Origin: Medicago truncatula
Lineage: Eukaryota > Streptophyta > Magnoliopsida > Fabales > Fabaceae
Assembly (NCBI RefSeq): GCF_003473485.1
Contig: NC_053047.1
Span: forward strand, 37,062,972-37,126,971
Direction: 5' to 3'
DNA length: 64,000 nt
Below are positions 29,010 to 40,950 of this stretch, in pieces; the first letter of the stretch is position 1, and each line of letters begins with the position of its first letter. The notes under the pieces were generated by a model. That model was not told the DNA's origin. It ran no database searches and was given only the letters and a program-made list of their open reading frames with translations. A program made the translations under genes and the position numbers.

Positions 29010-29985
29010 CCTCAATGGTGGAACCTCAACCGTGAATTTTTTAATTGGTCTTTCTCTGAATTTTTTATTACTAAGGACAATTCCAAACATTGCATATATA
29101 GGACTTGCATGTTGCAACACATTATTTTTGGTATCAGATTTTGACAATGAGTTAAGAATGTCTCTAAGAAATGAGATATTTTTGTTTCCATCCAACCTGC
29201 GAGATTTTCAAATTTTAGAGTAATGACCCAATTTGATCCCTCACAATTTTCTCGTGGTCCAATTTAATCCTTGCCAAAGATTAAATCCAATTTATTCATA
29301 GGACAAATTGGTGTTGGACTCTTTACAACATATAGACTAATTTTTCAACGAAATGAAAATGTCGTGAATTACTTTTGTATTATTTTTTGTTGAGACTAAA
29401 TTGAGCCGTGAGAAAGTTGTGAAGGATCAAATTAGTTCTTCATGAGACAACATACCAAATAACAAAACATATTAAGCACATACGAAATGCTTGAGAAACA
29501 TTTGTTGATAGTAGAGATAAAAATTCAGAATGATAGAAAATTGAAGTAGAAAGAAACCTTGCATGATTGAGGAAGATTGCAGATTGTCATGCTGCCATTA
29601 TCAGGGCTGTCATTGAAATGAAAATGCTCCTACAGGAATAAAAAGAATCTAATAACTTAGTGAAGAACAAAACAAATCTTATATTTGTCATTTTAACAGG
29701 AATTTACACCTTAACGTATTACAAAAATCTTGATAAACGCACTGAAATCTGAAGATATGCCTGCATTTTTTAATTGCTTATGAAGTTATTCACCTGCTCC
29801 ATCATTTTCATCCTGAAAGTTAAAATCTAGAAACAATGTGAAAGGCAAGTCATTACTATCATAGATACCAACTCTCTCATATCCTACAGTTAATTGATCT
29901 GAAAGATTGATCGAATTTGAAACTGGCTTAGGCTTGCGGTATGCCGGAGTTATGAGGAACAGAGTTGTCGGCTAATACATAACCA
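29010..29985 (-). pseudogene. captured fragment of an unrecognised multi-exon gene
   Basis: Three exon-like blocks with plausible splice sites. About 29985-29795 holds YRKPKPVSNSINLSDQ and GIYDSNDLPFTLFLDF, then DENDGAG before GTGAAT. About 29640-29560 holds HFHFNDSPDNGSMTICNL, then PQSCK before GTTTCT. 29195-29020 holds DGNKNISFLRDILNSLSK and ASPIYAMFGIVLSNKKF, then VEVPPLR before GTATTT. The blocks look like real protein and lack stops, but I cannot name the family. No start or end was found, so it is probably a transposon-captured gene piece. Confidence 0.4.
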
Positions 29986-30247
29986 GCTTGGAGAACATCT
30001 TTGCTACTGTCGTCATTGACATTGTAGATATTGTGAGATATTCGTTATAAACGATGGACGCGCAAGACATCATTGGATTGAGCATTGGTTGTGGAAAATC
30101 GCACTCAGAGGGATAAGGATAAAAGAATCACATGCAGAAGACATACAATAAAAATGTATGAGCCTATAGATGCAATGGATGTGAAATGTTGTGTGTAAGG
30201 TGCACAACCTACATGGCTTTTGTACGATAGAATTGACTAGCACTTAA

Positions 30248-30285
30248 CTAGTCTAAGCACCCGTGCGATGCATGGATAAAGTTAG
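30248..30285 (-). mobile_element. Helitron-like 3' terminus (minus orientation)
   Basis: Minus strand: CCATGCATCGCACGGG hairpin (one G-T pair), then TGCTTAGACTAG and host T. The element would extend right of 30251; its far end was not found. Confidence 0.5.
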
Positions 30286-30589
30286 CGGTTGCAACTTGCT
30301 CCTTGAATTTGCCAGCTTCATTCATAGGGCAGTGAGTATCAAAATTTAATTTTTCAAAATAGATAAATCGTTTCTCATTTTGCTTATGTCTAGAGTGGAA
30401 TGTTATTCATATTATGCATATTTGTCCTATGACCGTTTAGGCTTGGAATCACTTTGTATATAAAAATGGAAGCATATTGTTTAACGATTAATATTAGTAT
30501 CGTTTATAATTGTTGGTATATTACGTGGACCTAAAAGCATACTGAAGGTATTATTGACAAAACAATCTATACTGCATTGTCCTCGTGAG

Positions 30590-30669
30590 CTTAGCTCAAT
30601 TGGTATGGACAATGCATAATATACGCAAGGTCCGGGGTTCAAACCCCGGCCACCACAAAAGAAAAATAG
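30590..30669. mobile_element. truncated tRNA-derived SINE
   Basis: Same head as the SINE at 23731 (TTAGCTCAATTGGTATGG and GGTTCAAACCCCGG boxes) but only about 80 bp. A 14-bp target duplication TCTATACTGCATTG (30576-30589, 30670-30683) shows it inserted in this short form. Confidence 0.85.
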
Positions 30670-30824
30670 TCTATACTGCATTGAATTTCAAAAAAGACTA
30701 GAAAATAGAAACAAATTTGTATTACAAAATTGACAAGTAAAAAAGAAAGAGGAATAAAAAAAATTACACTACATATCATATGTAAAACATGCACTTTTCA
30801 CACTTGTCATTCAATGCATAGCAT

Positions 30825-31150
30825 TACCAACAAAAACCCTTCATTCATCTCCTTTGGTCACCCTTTACTGAACTGAGTCCAAATTTAATGCATTCTTGAA
30901 GCTGCAGATGGTACAAGTTTTAATAAGAAACTCATAAAGAAAACAATAAATAACAAACTATTTAAGCAAATGCCAGAAGATTTTGGCTAACAACAATAGT
31001 AAGTTCTGCTGTTCCATTATGTTAAGTCAGACTTAAATTTTCATAAAAATAAAGAGACCCACCTTCTTGCAAATCCAGTCTGGCGCAATCTTTTCCAAAA
31101 TCTCGATCTGTTCTTCAGCTTATCCTATTGGGAGGACATAATTAATTAGC
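30825..31150 (-). pseudogene. CDT1: CDT1-like relic beside TNL unit E
   Basis: Scraps of the last CDT1-like exons: the terminal block (about 30905-30840), with the same context as 4364-4460, and a block at about 31130-31060 equivalent to the EEQIEILEKIAPDWLCKK region. Both are broken. It shows that unit E once had the same TNL plus CDT1-like arrangement as B, C and D. Confidence 0.6.
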
Positions 31151-31316
31151 TACATTGTTTATTACTAAAAAAACTATTTACTATGCTTAAAAAATAACCA
31201 TGCACTACATTATAGTAAATAGAATTAGAACATACTAATATCAGCATAATCTAAATAGTTAATCATTATTACAGGAAGAAAGCTTTATGACAAATTCGGT
31301 AAAATGAATGATATAG

Positions 31317-31503
31317 TTACTTCAACTTCCTGAGTGAAAACAATATTAGCATCATTCTCTGGGTCATTTTTTGGATCATTCTCTGGGTTAGTGAATCGAA
31401 TATCATTCTCTGAGTTTTTATTCTCTTTCAATACATGGATTCCGCTATACATGAACGGGAATCCAAAGTCAACCTCTGCATGGTTCCACTTATTTTCTAA
31501 TAA
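31317..31503 (-). pseudogene. TNL unit E: C-JID exon stub
   Basis: Reads LENKWNHAEVDFGFPFMYSG, then IHVLKENKN, then a locally triplicated NPEND or NDPEND stretch, then IVFTQEVEV. This is the 3' half of the C-JID exon. Homology stops at 31503, where copia sequence begins; nothing of the rest of the gene remains. The GTAAGT conserved after the exon in other units is GTAACT here. Confidence 0.8.
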
Positions 31504-31509
31504 GACATT

Positions 31510-33033
31510 CTCTGAGTTAATCATTGATTTCACATTCGAATTGAGTTTTAATGTGAGCGTGAAATTGGAGAAATATAGAATGAACTTGAGATTTATTTTG
31601 TACTGGAAAAGTCCACAGAAAATTCGTGAAATCATCTAAAAATAATACATAATAATGATGTCCTCCTGAACTAAGAACAGGGGATGTCCAAACATCGCTA
31701 TGCACAATATCAAAAGACATTAAAGTATGAGACAAAGAATTAGAAAAAGACAATTTTATTTGTTTCCCAAGTGGACAAGAATGAGAAAAAAATTTGTTCC
31801 GAAACTTATTACATATAAGAAAATTGTTTCGATGTAGAGAATCTAAGACTTGTGCTATAGGGTGTCCTAAAGGGTTGTGCCATACTTCATTAGATAATGT
31901 GGCAAACGTAGATGGTGGATGGGCTGAAGTGTAAGGTCAGGTGGTAAGTGGGTAGAGGTCGCCGGAACTGTTACATCTCATTAAAGGCATTCTTGTCTGA
32001 AAATCATTCACAGAGAAACCCAAGGGGTCAAATTCAACGGAAACATCATTATCAATGGTAAATTTTCTAACAGAGACAAGATCTTTTATCAATTTAGGGG
32101 CATGTAAAACATTTTGTAAATTGAAAGAGTTTGGAGAGGTAGGTAATGATGCATGTCCATAACCGATAACGGGAATATTATGACCACTACCAACAGTAAT
32201 ATTGTTGCTCGTATTGAAATAAGACATAAGATTACCTCCGTTCTCCGTCATATGCGATGTAGCCCTGGTGTCCATATACCATTGATCATCTGGAGGAGAA
32301 ATAGAGAAGGTATGCATAGCAGCTTGAATGTCCGTTGGAGCATATGAAGAGGATCCTTGGTGACTGGCCTGGTACGGTGTAGTGCTTGCTACATGAGCCT
32401 CATGAGTTGGCTTTTGACCAAGAATACCAGCTTGCTTGTTCGAGTTTCCCGTTGTAGGGTACGGACCAAGGTTGCTGCCACGGTGGAAAATTCCATTGTT
32501 GATTTTGGTTATGATATGGTGGATAAGCCCATTGTGGTTGTTGATGTTGGTACAATGGTAAACCGGCTTGTAAGGTGAGGATTGCCTCCTCTTTATAAAC
32601 TTTCATCAAGAGTCTTAAATCCGATGTGGGACTTAAGTTTTTCCTAATACACCCCCCTCACGCCCAACACTCTTTGGGCTTGGTGCGTGAATAGGTAAGT
32701 GGCCCTTGAATTCGACAAGCTCTGATACCATGTTGGAAGGAGAGGAATATGATAGAGGGATGAATATTGGCCGTGCCTTTTCATTGATATTCGTGCTGTA
32801 TATATACATCATGTGTGCTCTAATAATTCTCAACAACTAATGAATATCCCTAATAATTCTCAACAAACTAATCAGTAATTATTTACAACAATCTCTAATA
32901 ATATTCTTTCTATATTTACATACTCTAATAAAAACTTATCTTCTCCTTCTTCTTCTCTATGAAAACTCTCTAATATTTCTCAATTTACTCTTCAGATTAC
33001 CGGATCTCATTCAATTATTGAGTTTTGTTACAC
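31510..33033 (-). mobile_element. truncated Ty1/copia retrotransposon
   Basis: On the minus strand from the right: an LTR-like segment ending CTTCCAACA at 32731, a primer-binding site TGGTATCAGAGC (32730-32719, initiator-Met tRNA type), a Q/P-rich gag scrap (32609-32400), a protease-like DTRATSHM (the usual DS/TGASSH with G changed to R), a GAG-pre-integrase WHNPLGHP and an integrase start (HSDVWTSP, YVLFLDDFTNFLW). It stops inside the integrase at about 31510; reverse transcriptase, RNase H and the second LTR are missing. Several frames are broken. The outer LTR boundary (about 33033, TTACA) is approximate. Confidence 0.75.
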
Positions 33034-33365
33034 TTTTTAAAATATAAAAGAATAAAAACTAGACATATGAGTGCGGCGTTGTGTTGCTCCTCGTCTTATA
33101 TGACATTTTTTTTATTTCATATCTTGTTGCGGTGTTTATTTTGTAGATATTGAAAGATCAACTTTAGTTAATCAATTGTAGATTCAATCAATGACGTGGG
33201 CGTCAACGTTGCAGATCCGGAAGCTAGAGTATTCTGGTGATTTAGATCTTATCATATTATTTATAGGCATTTTGTCGTTGTAATATGTTATTAACTTGGT
33301 TGTTGTGAGTTTGTTCTCAAATTCACCCTTTACGTTTTTAGCGATATTGATGATGTTATTGTATC

Positions 33366-34581
33366 CAGGGGCGGTTTCACCGTCCGACGATCCCGGGCGG
33401 TTGCCCGGGCTCAATCGATAATTTTTGCACATTAGACCCAACCAAAAAGTTCATTAACACATTTACAGAAAGAAAAATTTGGGCAATCTGAAAATTCTTA
33501 CACGCAAATAGGTCTCGGAATTTTATTTAGCACACTAGTGCCGGATTCATCTCTCTTATTTTAACAGGTTAATTGTTCAAATTGACCCTGTAATATACTT
33601 TATGTCTGAAAAATGACCCAATAAAATATAAAACATATATTCTAGCATTGTAACTTGAATTTCTTCTTATTTTTTACCACCCTATAATATATGTGTAGTC
33701 TAAAAATGTGACCTACAGGTTGAATTTTTTCACTATTTTTTTCATACATGTTTAGCACGTTAAAATATAGCTTTACACAAAAAAATTAAATTTCTTCGAC
33801 TAGGGATAAATTAATTATGAATTTTTATTCACTCATAATTATGAATTTCTTAAACTAACTTATAATTAATTTGTATCTCGTTTAAAAACTACAAAATTTC
33901 ATTGTGAATGTTCTTATCATGTTCCAATCATGCCTACAAAATTAGGGAATTAAATTTGACTTGTGAGTATACACTTACGCGGAACAAAATTTCAATTTTG
34001 CATGTTTTGGTTGAAAAATCAAAATAAATAAACGACTTCGAAATGCTATGAAACTTTACAGATTCTTTTTATGTATTTTTATAGATGTCTCTGCAAATAA
34101 TGAGCTCAAAATTCGATTTATAGGTCGAGATTGCCGTTGTTTTGTTTTTTGAGCTTTTGACACTTTAAAAATTCACAATTAGTTTGTCGTTTGTCTAAAA
34201 TTTATAATTTTTTTGTGTAAAGCCATAACTCGCCTCTAAGAAATCATGAAAAAAATTCAATCTCTCGGTTGTTTTTTTGGACTTCTCGTATACTACAGGT
34301 TATAAATAATAAAAATCCTGAATTATATGGTCAGAATACATGTGATTTAATTTACAAGGTCAATTTTCAGACTTCACGTATATTACATGGTCAATCTCAA
34401 TTAATAACCCTATTTTAAATTGTACTTTTGTTGACAAAATGATAAACCTCTTTTATTTCGATTTTTTTGAGGAAAAAAAAATTAAAAAAAAATTTGATTT
34501 ATGACTGTTTATATATTGTCACATGTGAAGTTGCAATAAATTTTTCGCCCGGGCTCCATAAATTTCCTGGCTCCGCCACTG
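33366..34581. mobile_element. non-autonomous hAT-like element, 1216 bp
   Basis: 8-bp target duplication ATTGTATC on both sides (33358-33365, 34582-34589). Ends CAGGGGCGG and CCGCCACTG are inverted repeats of the CAGNGGCGG type, with a deeper inverted match of CCCGGGC phrases (33393-33411 and 34548-34556). No transposase. Confidence 0.85.
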
Positions 34582-34781
34582 ATTGTATCTGATGTATTCT
34601 ATCAATTTGAATGAATGAATATTGTTTTGCCTTTGTCAAAATAAAAAACTACACATATGTATGTACGTGTTTGTTACATATTTTTAATATTTAAATTTAT
34701 TATTATCTATTTGTTATATATGTGTTATTTGAATTAAAAGAGAAAAAGACAGCTTAAAAGAGCTGAAAGGATTATTTTCTT

Positions 34782-34784
<3 letters not shown>

Positions 34785-34834
<50 letters not shown>
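34785..34834. repeat. (TAA)n microsatellite
   Basis: About 16 perfect ATA/TAA repeats just left of the MULE. Confidence 0.95.
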
Positions 34835-34838
<4 letters not shown>

Positions 34839-35529
34839 AGTTATTTATAGTTTCTATATTTTTTGACAAGTTTAAAATTTGGCTTAATTGCTATTTTAGT
34901 CCCTTAACTAATTATTTGGTATCGGTTTGGTCCCATAACTAAAAAAAAGTCCGTTTTGGTATTTTAACTTTTGTTCCGTTACATGTTTTGGTCCCATCTG
35001 TTACTTTTAATTCAATTCCGTCAAGTGTGAGCATAGGTGGCATTTAAGGGCTGACTTGGCATACATTTAGATGATGAGATGGCATAAGTAACACTTTTAG
35101 GACATTTTAGAGAGATAATAATCATCTAGAGAGAGAAGTAGAAGAAGAAACGTTTTGCTTTGGCTGAGTTTTCACGCGAAGAAGAAGAAGACGAAATCGA
35201 AGGAACACAATCTCGCCGACGACATCAGGTTTGTTTTTTTTCTTCTTCATCTGTTATTTGTTTCATCGATGGGTTAAATTTTTTTGGCTTCAATGTTACT
35301 ATTTTTGGGTTAGGGTTTATGAAAAGTGGTTTCTGGTTTTAGGGCGTTTTGTTTCTGGTTTATGGTTTTAGGGTTTAATGTTGGTATAGGGTTTCAATAA
35401 ATGCAAATTTTAAACCTTTGTTGTGTATTGTTGTTGTTTTAGGGTTTTTTGTGAATATTAAATTGAAGTGGTCCAGGTTTTTTTGATATTCGTGTATGTT
35501 TGTTTATTAGGATTCGTGGGTGAGTGTTC

Positions 35530-38500
35530 ATGGAGGATAAGTTCGCGGTGGTCTGTCACTATGGTGGTGCTTTTGATGGTTTCAACCATAATGGATATTA
35601 TGGTCTTGAGAGCACTTGGTTATGTGATCCAGATTACTGGAGCTACTTTGATATCATAGGTAATCTAGATGTTTTAGGTTATAAGGAAGAAGCTATTGAA
35701 TCTATCTGGTTTTATGAACCATACATGGCTGATGAAATGGTGCTATTGGATAATGATAATCGTGCAAGGAGGGTTAAAGCTATAGCACACAGTGATGGAC
35801 AAGCACATATCTATATTGTTCACAAAATATCACAACCAGATATTGTTGAGATGATAGAGTATTATGGTTTAGGTGAATACAATATGACTGGTGAGGATGG
35901 TCCTAGTGATAATGCAGGTCCCACTGTTGATGAAGCTTCAAATGATGTGGCAGAGGCTAATGTAGGGGTGGGGCCCACTGAAGTTGAAGATGAAGTAGAA
36001 AAAGCTGGTGATGATGTTGGGGAAAGTGGGCCATCTGTTGGTGAAGAAGTAACTGGACCGGATGTGAGTGAAAATCAATTTGGGCCAACTGTTGGTGAAG
36101 AGGAAAGTGGGCAAGATGTGGGTGAAAAAGTATTAGAAAAGGAAGTTGGGGTAGGGGATAATGTAGAGGTGGAGCCCACTAAAGTTGAAAGAGAAAATGA
36201 AACATTTGGGCCCACTGTTGTTGAAGTGGAAGTAGAAAAAGCTGGTGATGATGTTGGGGGAAGTGGGCCATCTGTTGGTGAAGAAGTAATTGGGCCAGAT
36301 GTGAGTGAAAATGTATTAGAACCAACTGTTGGTGAAGAGGGAAGTGGGCAAGATGTGGGTGAAAATGTATTAGAAAAGGAAGTTTTTGGTGTTGGTAAGA
36401 AAAATGACAAAGTTACTAGTGTTGGTAAGAAAAATGACAAAGGTAAGGAGCCTGCTGTAGAGGAAGAAGATGAAATTTGTTTTGAGTTATATGAGGATAG
36501 TGATGTTGAGAGTGTTCAAGATGTACGTTTTGTTGATGAAGACATGGAATGCATGCTTAATGACTGCTTTGGTTATGGTGAGGGAGTTAATGATGATGAG
36601 GGAGGTTATGGTGATGAGAGAGGTAATGATAATGAGGGAGCCAATCATGTTGACAACAACGTTTCAGCAGGTATGTTACAAACCCCCCCCCCCCCCCCCC
36701 CTAATGCAGAAAATAATATTATAAAGAAGTCCCTCTGTTTATATGTTGTTAATGTATGATGTTTATGCAGGGAATAATGATGTTGAGGAACATGCTACAG
36801 AACCACCAAGGAAGAAGAGGGGTAGACCAAGGAAGCAGCCTGTTGATCCAGTTGCTACTGATGGAGCAGAAAAATTTGTGCCTGAAGCTAATCAAAATGA
36901 GAGTAGTAGTGGTACTGATGATGAACTGATTATTGAGGAAGGGTCTGGTCAGGCAAATATGGTAGAAGATAAAGGTTTCGAAGATGCTGAGGAGTATAAT
37001 TCTGAAGAGCTTGATAGTGGAAGTGACAGTGATGGGGAATGTGAATTTCAAGGCAAGTTTCCTACATTCAAACAACCAAAGAAGATGTTAGATTATAAGT
37101 GGGAGGTAGGTACATATTTTGGTACCAAATCAGAATTTCAACATGCTATGAGGACATATGCAATTCATTCTGGTAGGGAAATCAAGTTTGTGAAGAATGA
37201 CAAATTGAGGATGAGGTTGGAATGCAGAGGCAGAGGCAACTGTGAATGGAAGGCTTTCTGTGCCAAAATACGAAATGAGGCAACTTGGCAGCTGAGGCAA
37301 GTTGGTCCTAACCATACATGTAGTAGGGGTAACAAGGTGAAATTTCTGAATTCTAAGTGGCTTGGTACAAAACTTCAGCCTAATGTGAGGGAAAACCCAA
37401 CTGTGAAAATCCAAGACATCATCAACAAGAGTAATGAGAAGTGGAATATCAAAGTGACAAAGACAAAGGCCATCAGAGCTAGATCATTGGCTTTTGATGC
37501 TGTTGATGGCTCTTTTAGGGAGCAGTATACTAGGATGCATGACTATTGTCATGAGTTGCTGAGATCAAATCCACATTCTACAGTGAAGATAACTAGTACA
37601 CCATATCTACCTTCTGAAGATGATTTACAAGATCCTACTGCTAATCTAAATCCTCACTTTCAAAGAGTATACATATGCTTCAAGGCATGTAAAGATAGTT
37701 TCCTAAAGTGCAGACCTATCATTGGCTTGGATGGATGCTTCCTGAAAGGTTACTATGGTGGTCAACTTTTAACAGCAATTGAAACAGATCCAAATGATCA
37801 AATACTCCCTATTGCTTATGCTGTTGTTGAAGGAGAGACAAAAGAAACATGGGCTTGGTTTTTAGATTTGCTTGTGAATGACTTGGGTGGTGTGGCAAAA
37901 TGTGCTGAATATACATTCATAAGTGACCAACAAAAGGTATGCTATATTAATTTCTTGTAAACATATGGATGTTATGCTGAATATGTGTGTTATATTGAAA
38001 ATGTGTATACTGAATATGTGCTATGTTGTCTATGTTATATTTAGGGACTGTTGCCAGCAATGGATGAATTGCTGAAAGATGTTGACCACAGATTCTGTGT
38101 TAGGCATCTGTACAATAACTTCAGAAAACAATACCCTGGAAAGAAACTAAAGGAACTGATGTGGAAGGCAGCCACATCAACATATCCAAATGCATGGATG
38201 GATGCTATGAAGGAGATCAAGGCAATCAATCCAGAGGCATTCAAGCATTTGATTCAAATACCACCTAGAAGATGGAGCAGATCATATTTCAGGGTTGTAC
38301 CAAAGTGTGACACTTTGGTCAACAACATGTCAGAGTCTTTCAACTCTGTCATTGTTGGCCCTAGATCAAAACCAGTGATCACTATGCTTGAGGAGATCAG
38401 AATTTATATCATGGAAAGGTGGGAGAAAAATAGACACAAAATTCAGATATATCCAGATAGTGTTTTGCCCAACATCAAGAAAAAGCTTGAAAGAGAGGCT

Positions 38501-39701
38501 GCTTATACAAACAAATGGCTTACAAGGTATGATTGTTGGTACTTTTTATTGATTAAATAGTATTAAGTTGGTCCTTTATATAGATTAAAAAGTATTAAGT
38601 TGGTCCCTTAACTTTCTTATATAGTATTAAGTTGGTCCCTTAACTTTCGTATATAGTATCATTTTGGTCCCTTAACTTTCTTATATAGTATCATTTAGGT
38701 CCTTCTTAATTTCTGTTTTAAACCATTCTGTAACAAGTGCATGGTCCACTTTTGTCATTTTGTATGTGTGAAACAGGCGTTGTGGTGAAGACTTTTTTGA
38801 GGTTTGGCACATTTCTCCATCTAGGGAACAATTTTCTGTCAATCTTGGAACAAGAGACTGCTCTTGTAGGAAGTGGTTGTTGACTGGGCTACCATGTGTA
38901 CATGGTATTTGCTGTATCAGGTATATGGAACTTGATATGTATGAATTTGTTCCTGATGAATATAGGAGAGAAAGGTATGAAGCATGCTATGCACATATGA
39001 TATTCCCTGTTAATGGTAGATCTCTATGGCAAAGAACTGCTTACACTGACCTGCAACCCCCACCTATTAGAAGACAACCAGGTAGGCCCAAGAAAAAGAG
39101 AACTAAGGACCCATCTGAAATGCTGAGAGATGATTCACAAATGAAGAGAGCAAGGTATGGAATTAAGTGTAGTAGATGTAAGTCAGTTGGCCACAATAAA
39201 TCAACATGCAAGCTGCCTCCACCACCTGCTGAAACCCAAGCCACTGATAACCCATCTACAAATCAACCTCAGCCAACTGATAATGCTACTACTATCACTC
39301 AACCACCTGTACCAACCCAAAACCAATCAACTACTTCCGCCACCACTACCAATACTGTCATTCAACAACCACATGCACCAACCCATAACCAATCAACTAC
39401 TTCCACCAACACCACTTGTAGTCAACCACCTTTTACTCAAACATTTTCTACTCAAGATTCCACAAATGCACAGACTTCAGCTAAGCCCAAATCTCAAGCA
39501 AACAAGAAGCAAGGTGGTGCTTCCAAGGCTAATTCTGCTGCAACTGCGCCAAATGCTTCCAAGAAACTAGCTGCTACTTCCAAGACTAAAGCTACTGCAA
39601 CTAATGTAGCAGCAACCTCCAAAAGGGGTCCAAACACCACAAGACAGAAGTTGCCATTCAAAAGGGGTCAAACAAGTGCAACACAACCACCCTCCAAATG
39701 A
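35530..39701 (+). CDS. MULE transposase (MURA type), four exons, 1237 residues
   Basis: Exons 35530-36670, 36771-37936, 38045-38526 and 38777-39701 join in frame through GT-AG introns. Start is the first ATG (35530) after a probable 5' UTR intron (about 35229-35510). Domains: PB1-like N-terminus (about residues 3-108, VVCHYGGAFDGFNHNGYY); an acidic region with a 79-residue internal duplication; an AT-hook and NLS, KKRGRPRKQP (about 395-404); MuDR-type DNA-binding domain (about 490-568); DDE catalytic triad D701 (GLDGCFLKG), D766 (SDQQKG) and E866 (NNMSESFN); SWIM finger C958, C960, C970, H972; CCHC knuckle CSRCKSVGHNKSTC (1061-1074); a T/Q-rich, then basic tail. All catalytic and zinc residues are present. 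Intron 1 carries a run of about 18 C. It cuts and inserts the element by binding the terminal repeats. Confidence 0.92.
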
Positions 39702-40497
39702 AGAATCTGTCATATTATTAATTAGTTTTTATTTTGGTCCTTTATTAAGTTGATGCTTATGTAATGAGAACCTATGGCTTTAGTTTGTATGCCTTTTTTG
39801 AGTTTGGTCTCATTTTGATGATGACAGAAAATGTAAGAGAACCTATGGTTTTAAACCTTTTTGATATGGTCTCGCATTTATCATTCATGACTTATGTAAT
39901 TGAGAACATCTTGAGTTTGTCTCAATCTTATAATTAATCCATGTGACAAAAAATGTAAGAGAACCTATGGTTTTACACCTTTTTGATATGGTCTCGCCTT
40001 TATCATTCATGACTTATGTAATTGAGAACATCTTCAGTTTGTCTCAATCTTATAATTAATCTATGCGACTTATTTACAATTGTGTATTGTTTATAGTTGG
40101 AACCCTTTATGTGTTTTATCATCACTTATGTGTAATTGACAACCTTTTGATTTGGTCTCATCAATTTATCAGGTTTAGTAGCTAAAATACATTACTGTAT
40201 TATGTTTCCCAAATTAACCATTGCATTGTAAAATTAGGATAAACATTACATCAGATCTTTTCACATTATATCAACAACATACTTAAATTACTTTAAATAC
40301 ATTCAACATTCTACTAACACATAACTAAGCTACACTTTAAATACATTGACAACATCATACTAATCCATCAACATCATACTAATCCTTCAACATTCTACTA
40401 ACACATAACTAAGCTACACTTTAAATACATTGAAAACATCATACTAATCCATAAACATCATAGTAATCCTTCAACATTATACTAACAAAAACTTAAA
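39702..40497. other. spacer between the convergent MULE genes
   Basis: Non-coding. A 122-bp tandem pair starts at 39831 and 39953 (ATGTAAGAGAACCTATGG). An 84-bp tandem pair starts at 40304 and 40388 (CAACATTCTACTAACACAT). Probably the 3' UTRs of both genes. Confidence 0.7.
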
Positions 40498-40950
40498 CTA
40501 CTTTAGGTACATTGAAAAAATCATTGTCATTAACACAATGTTAAACCCAAAACATAAAAACCCAAACATTATTGCAATCTTGGACCACCTCCTACTATTA
40601 CACAACTCTTCTTTTAGGAAACAAACTTCATGCTTCAACTTCCCATTTTTCTTCTTTAGCCTAGCAATCTTCATATCACGTTCATCAACATCACCATTAT
40701 CATCATCAGAAAGAAATTGAAAATAGTTGCAGCCACTATCAGATCGGTTCCTCCAATTTCTACATCCCCAAAACTTCTTTCCATAATTAGGGTTTCTCAT
40801 GTCAGTAACAGTTTTCATAACTAAAAACTCACCACATTGACATTTTCGAATCTGTCCCTTAAACCCAGAACCTACAGATCCAGAGATGGCCCTTCCATTT
40901 TCGTTGTTGCTGTTGCTTCTGCGGTTAACATGAGAACCTGCACTGGACAT
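40498..40950 (-). CDS. GRF-type zinc-finger protein with coiled coil and membrane anchor
   Basis: 150 residues from ATG 40950; a longer frame upstream has no ATG. Residues about 32-80 hold a GRF zinc finger: CQCG, then NPNYGKKFWGC, then CNYFQF, i.e. the C-C-C-C pattern with the NPxxxxFxxC core. Residues about 84-118 are charged and heptad-like (RDMKIARLKKKNGKLKHEV, CFLKEEL), a probable coiled coil. The last about 28 residues (IAIMFGFLCFGFNIVLMTMI) are one membrane span. GRF fingers bind single-stranded nucleic acid in some DNA-repair proteins. Here the gene is inside a MULE, convergent to the transposase, a place held by mudrB in MuDR. Its role in transposition is unknown. It is uninterrupted. 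Confidence 0.8.
   Translation of the reverse strand: MSSAGSHVNRRSNSNNENGRAISGSVGSGFKGQIRKCQCGEFLVMKTVTDMRNPNYGKKFWGCRNWRNRSDSGCNYFQFLSDDDNGDVDERDMKIARLKKKNGKLKHEVCFLKEELCNSRRWSKIAIMFGFLCFGFNIVLMTMIFSMYLK

Noticed and set aside
35160..35342. MAEFSREEEEDEIEG frame as transposase N-terminus
   Set aside because: Splicing it to the main exon at 35511 gives a stop after about nine codons; it is better read as 5' leader, possibly an upstream ORF.
36075..36440. Minus-strand S/T-rich 121-codon frame
   Set aside because: Antisense of the acidic duplicated region of the MULE transposase exon 1.
39157..39570. Plus-strand 137-codon L/N/H-rich frame
   Set aside because: Out-of-frame shadow of the T/Q-rich tail of the transposase.
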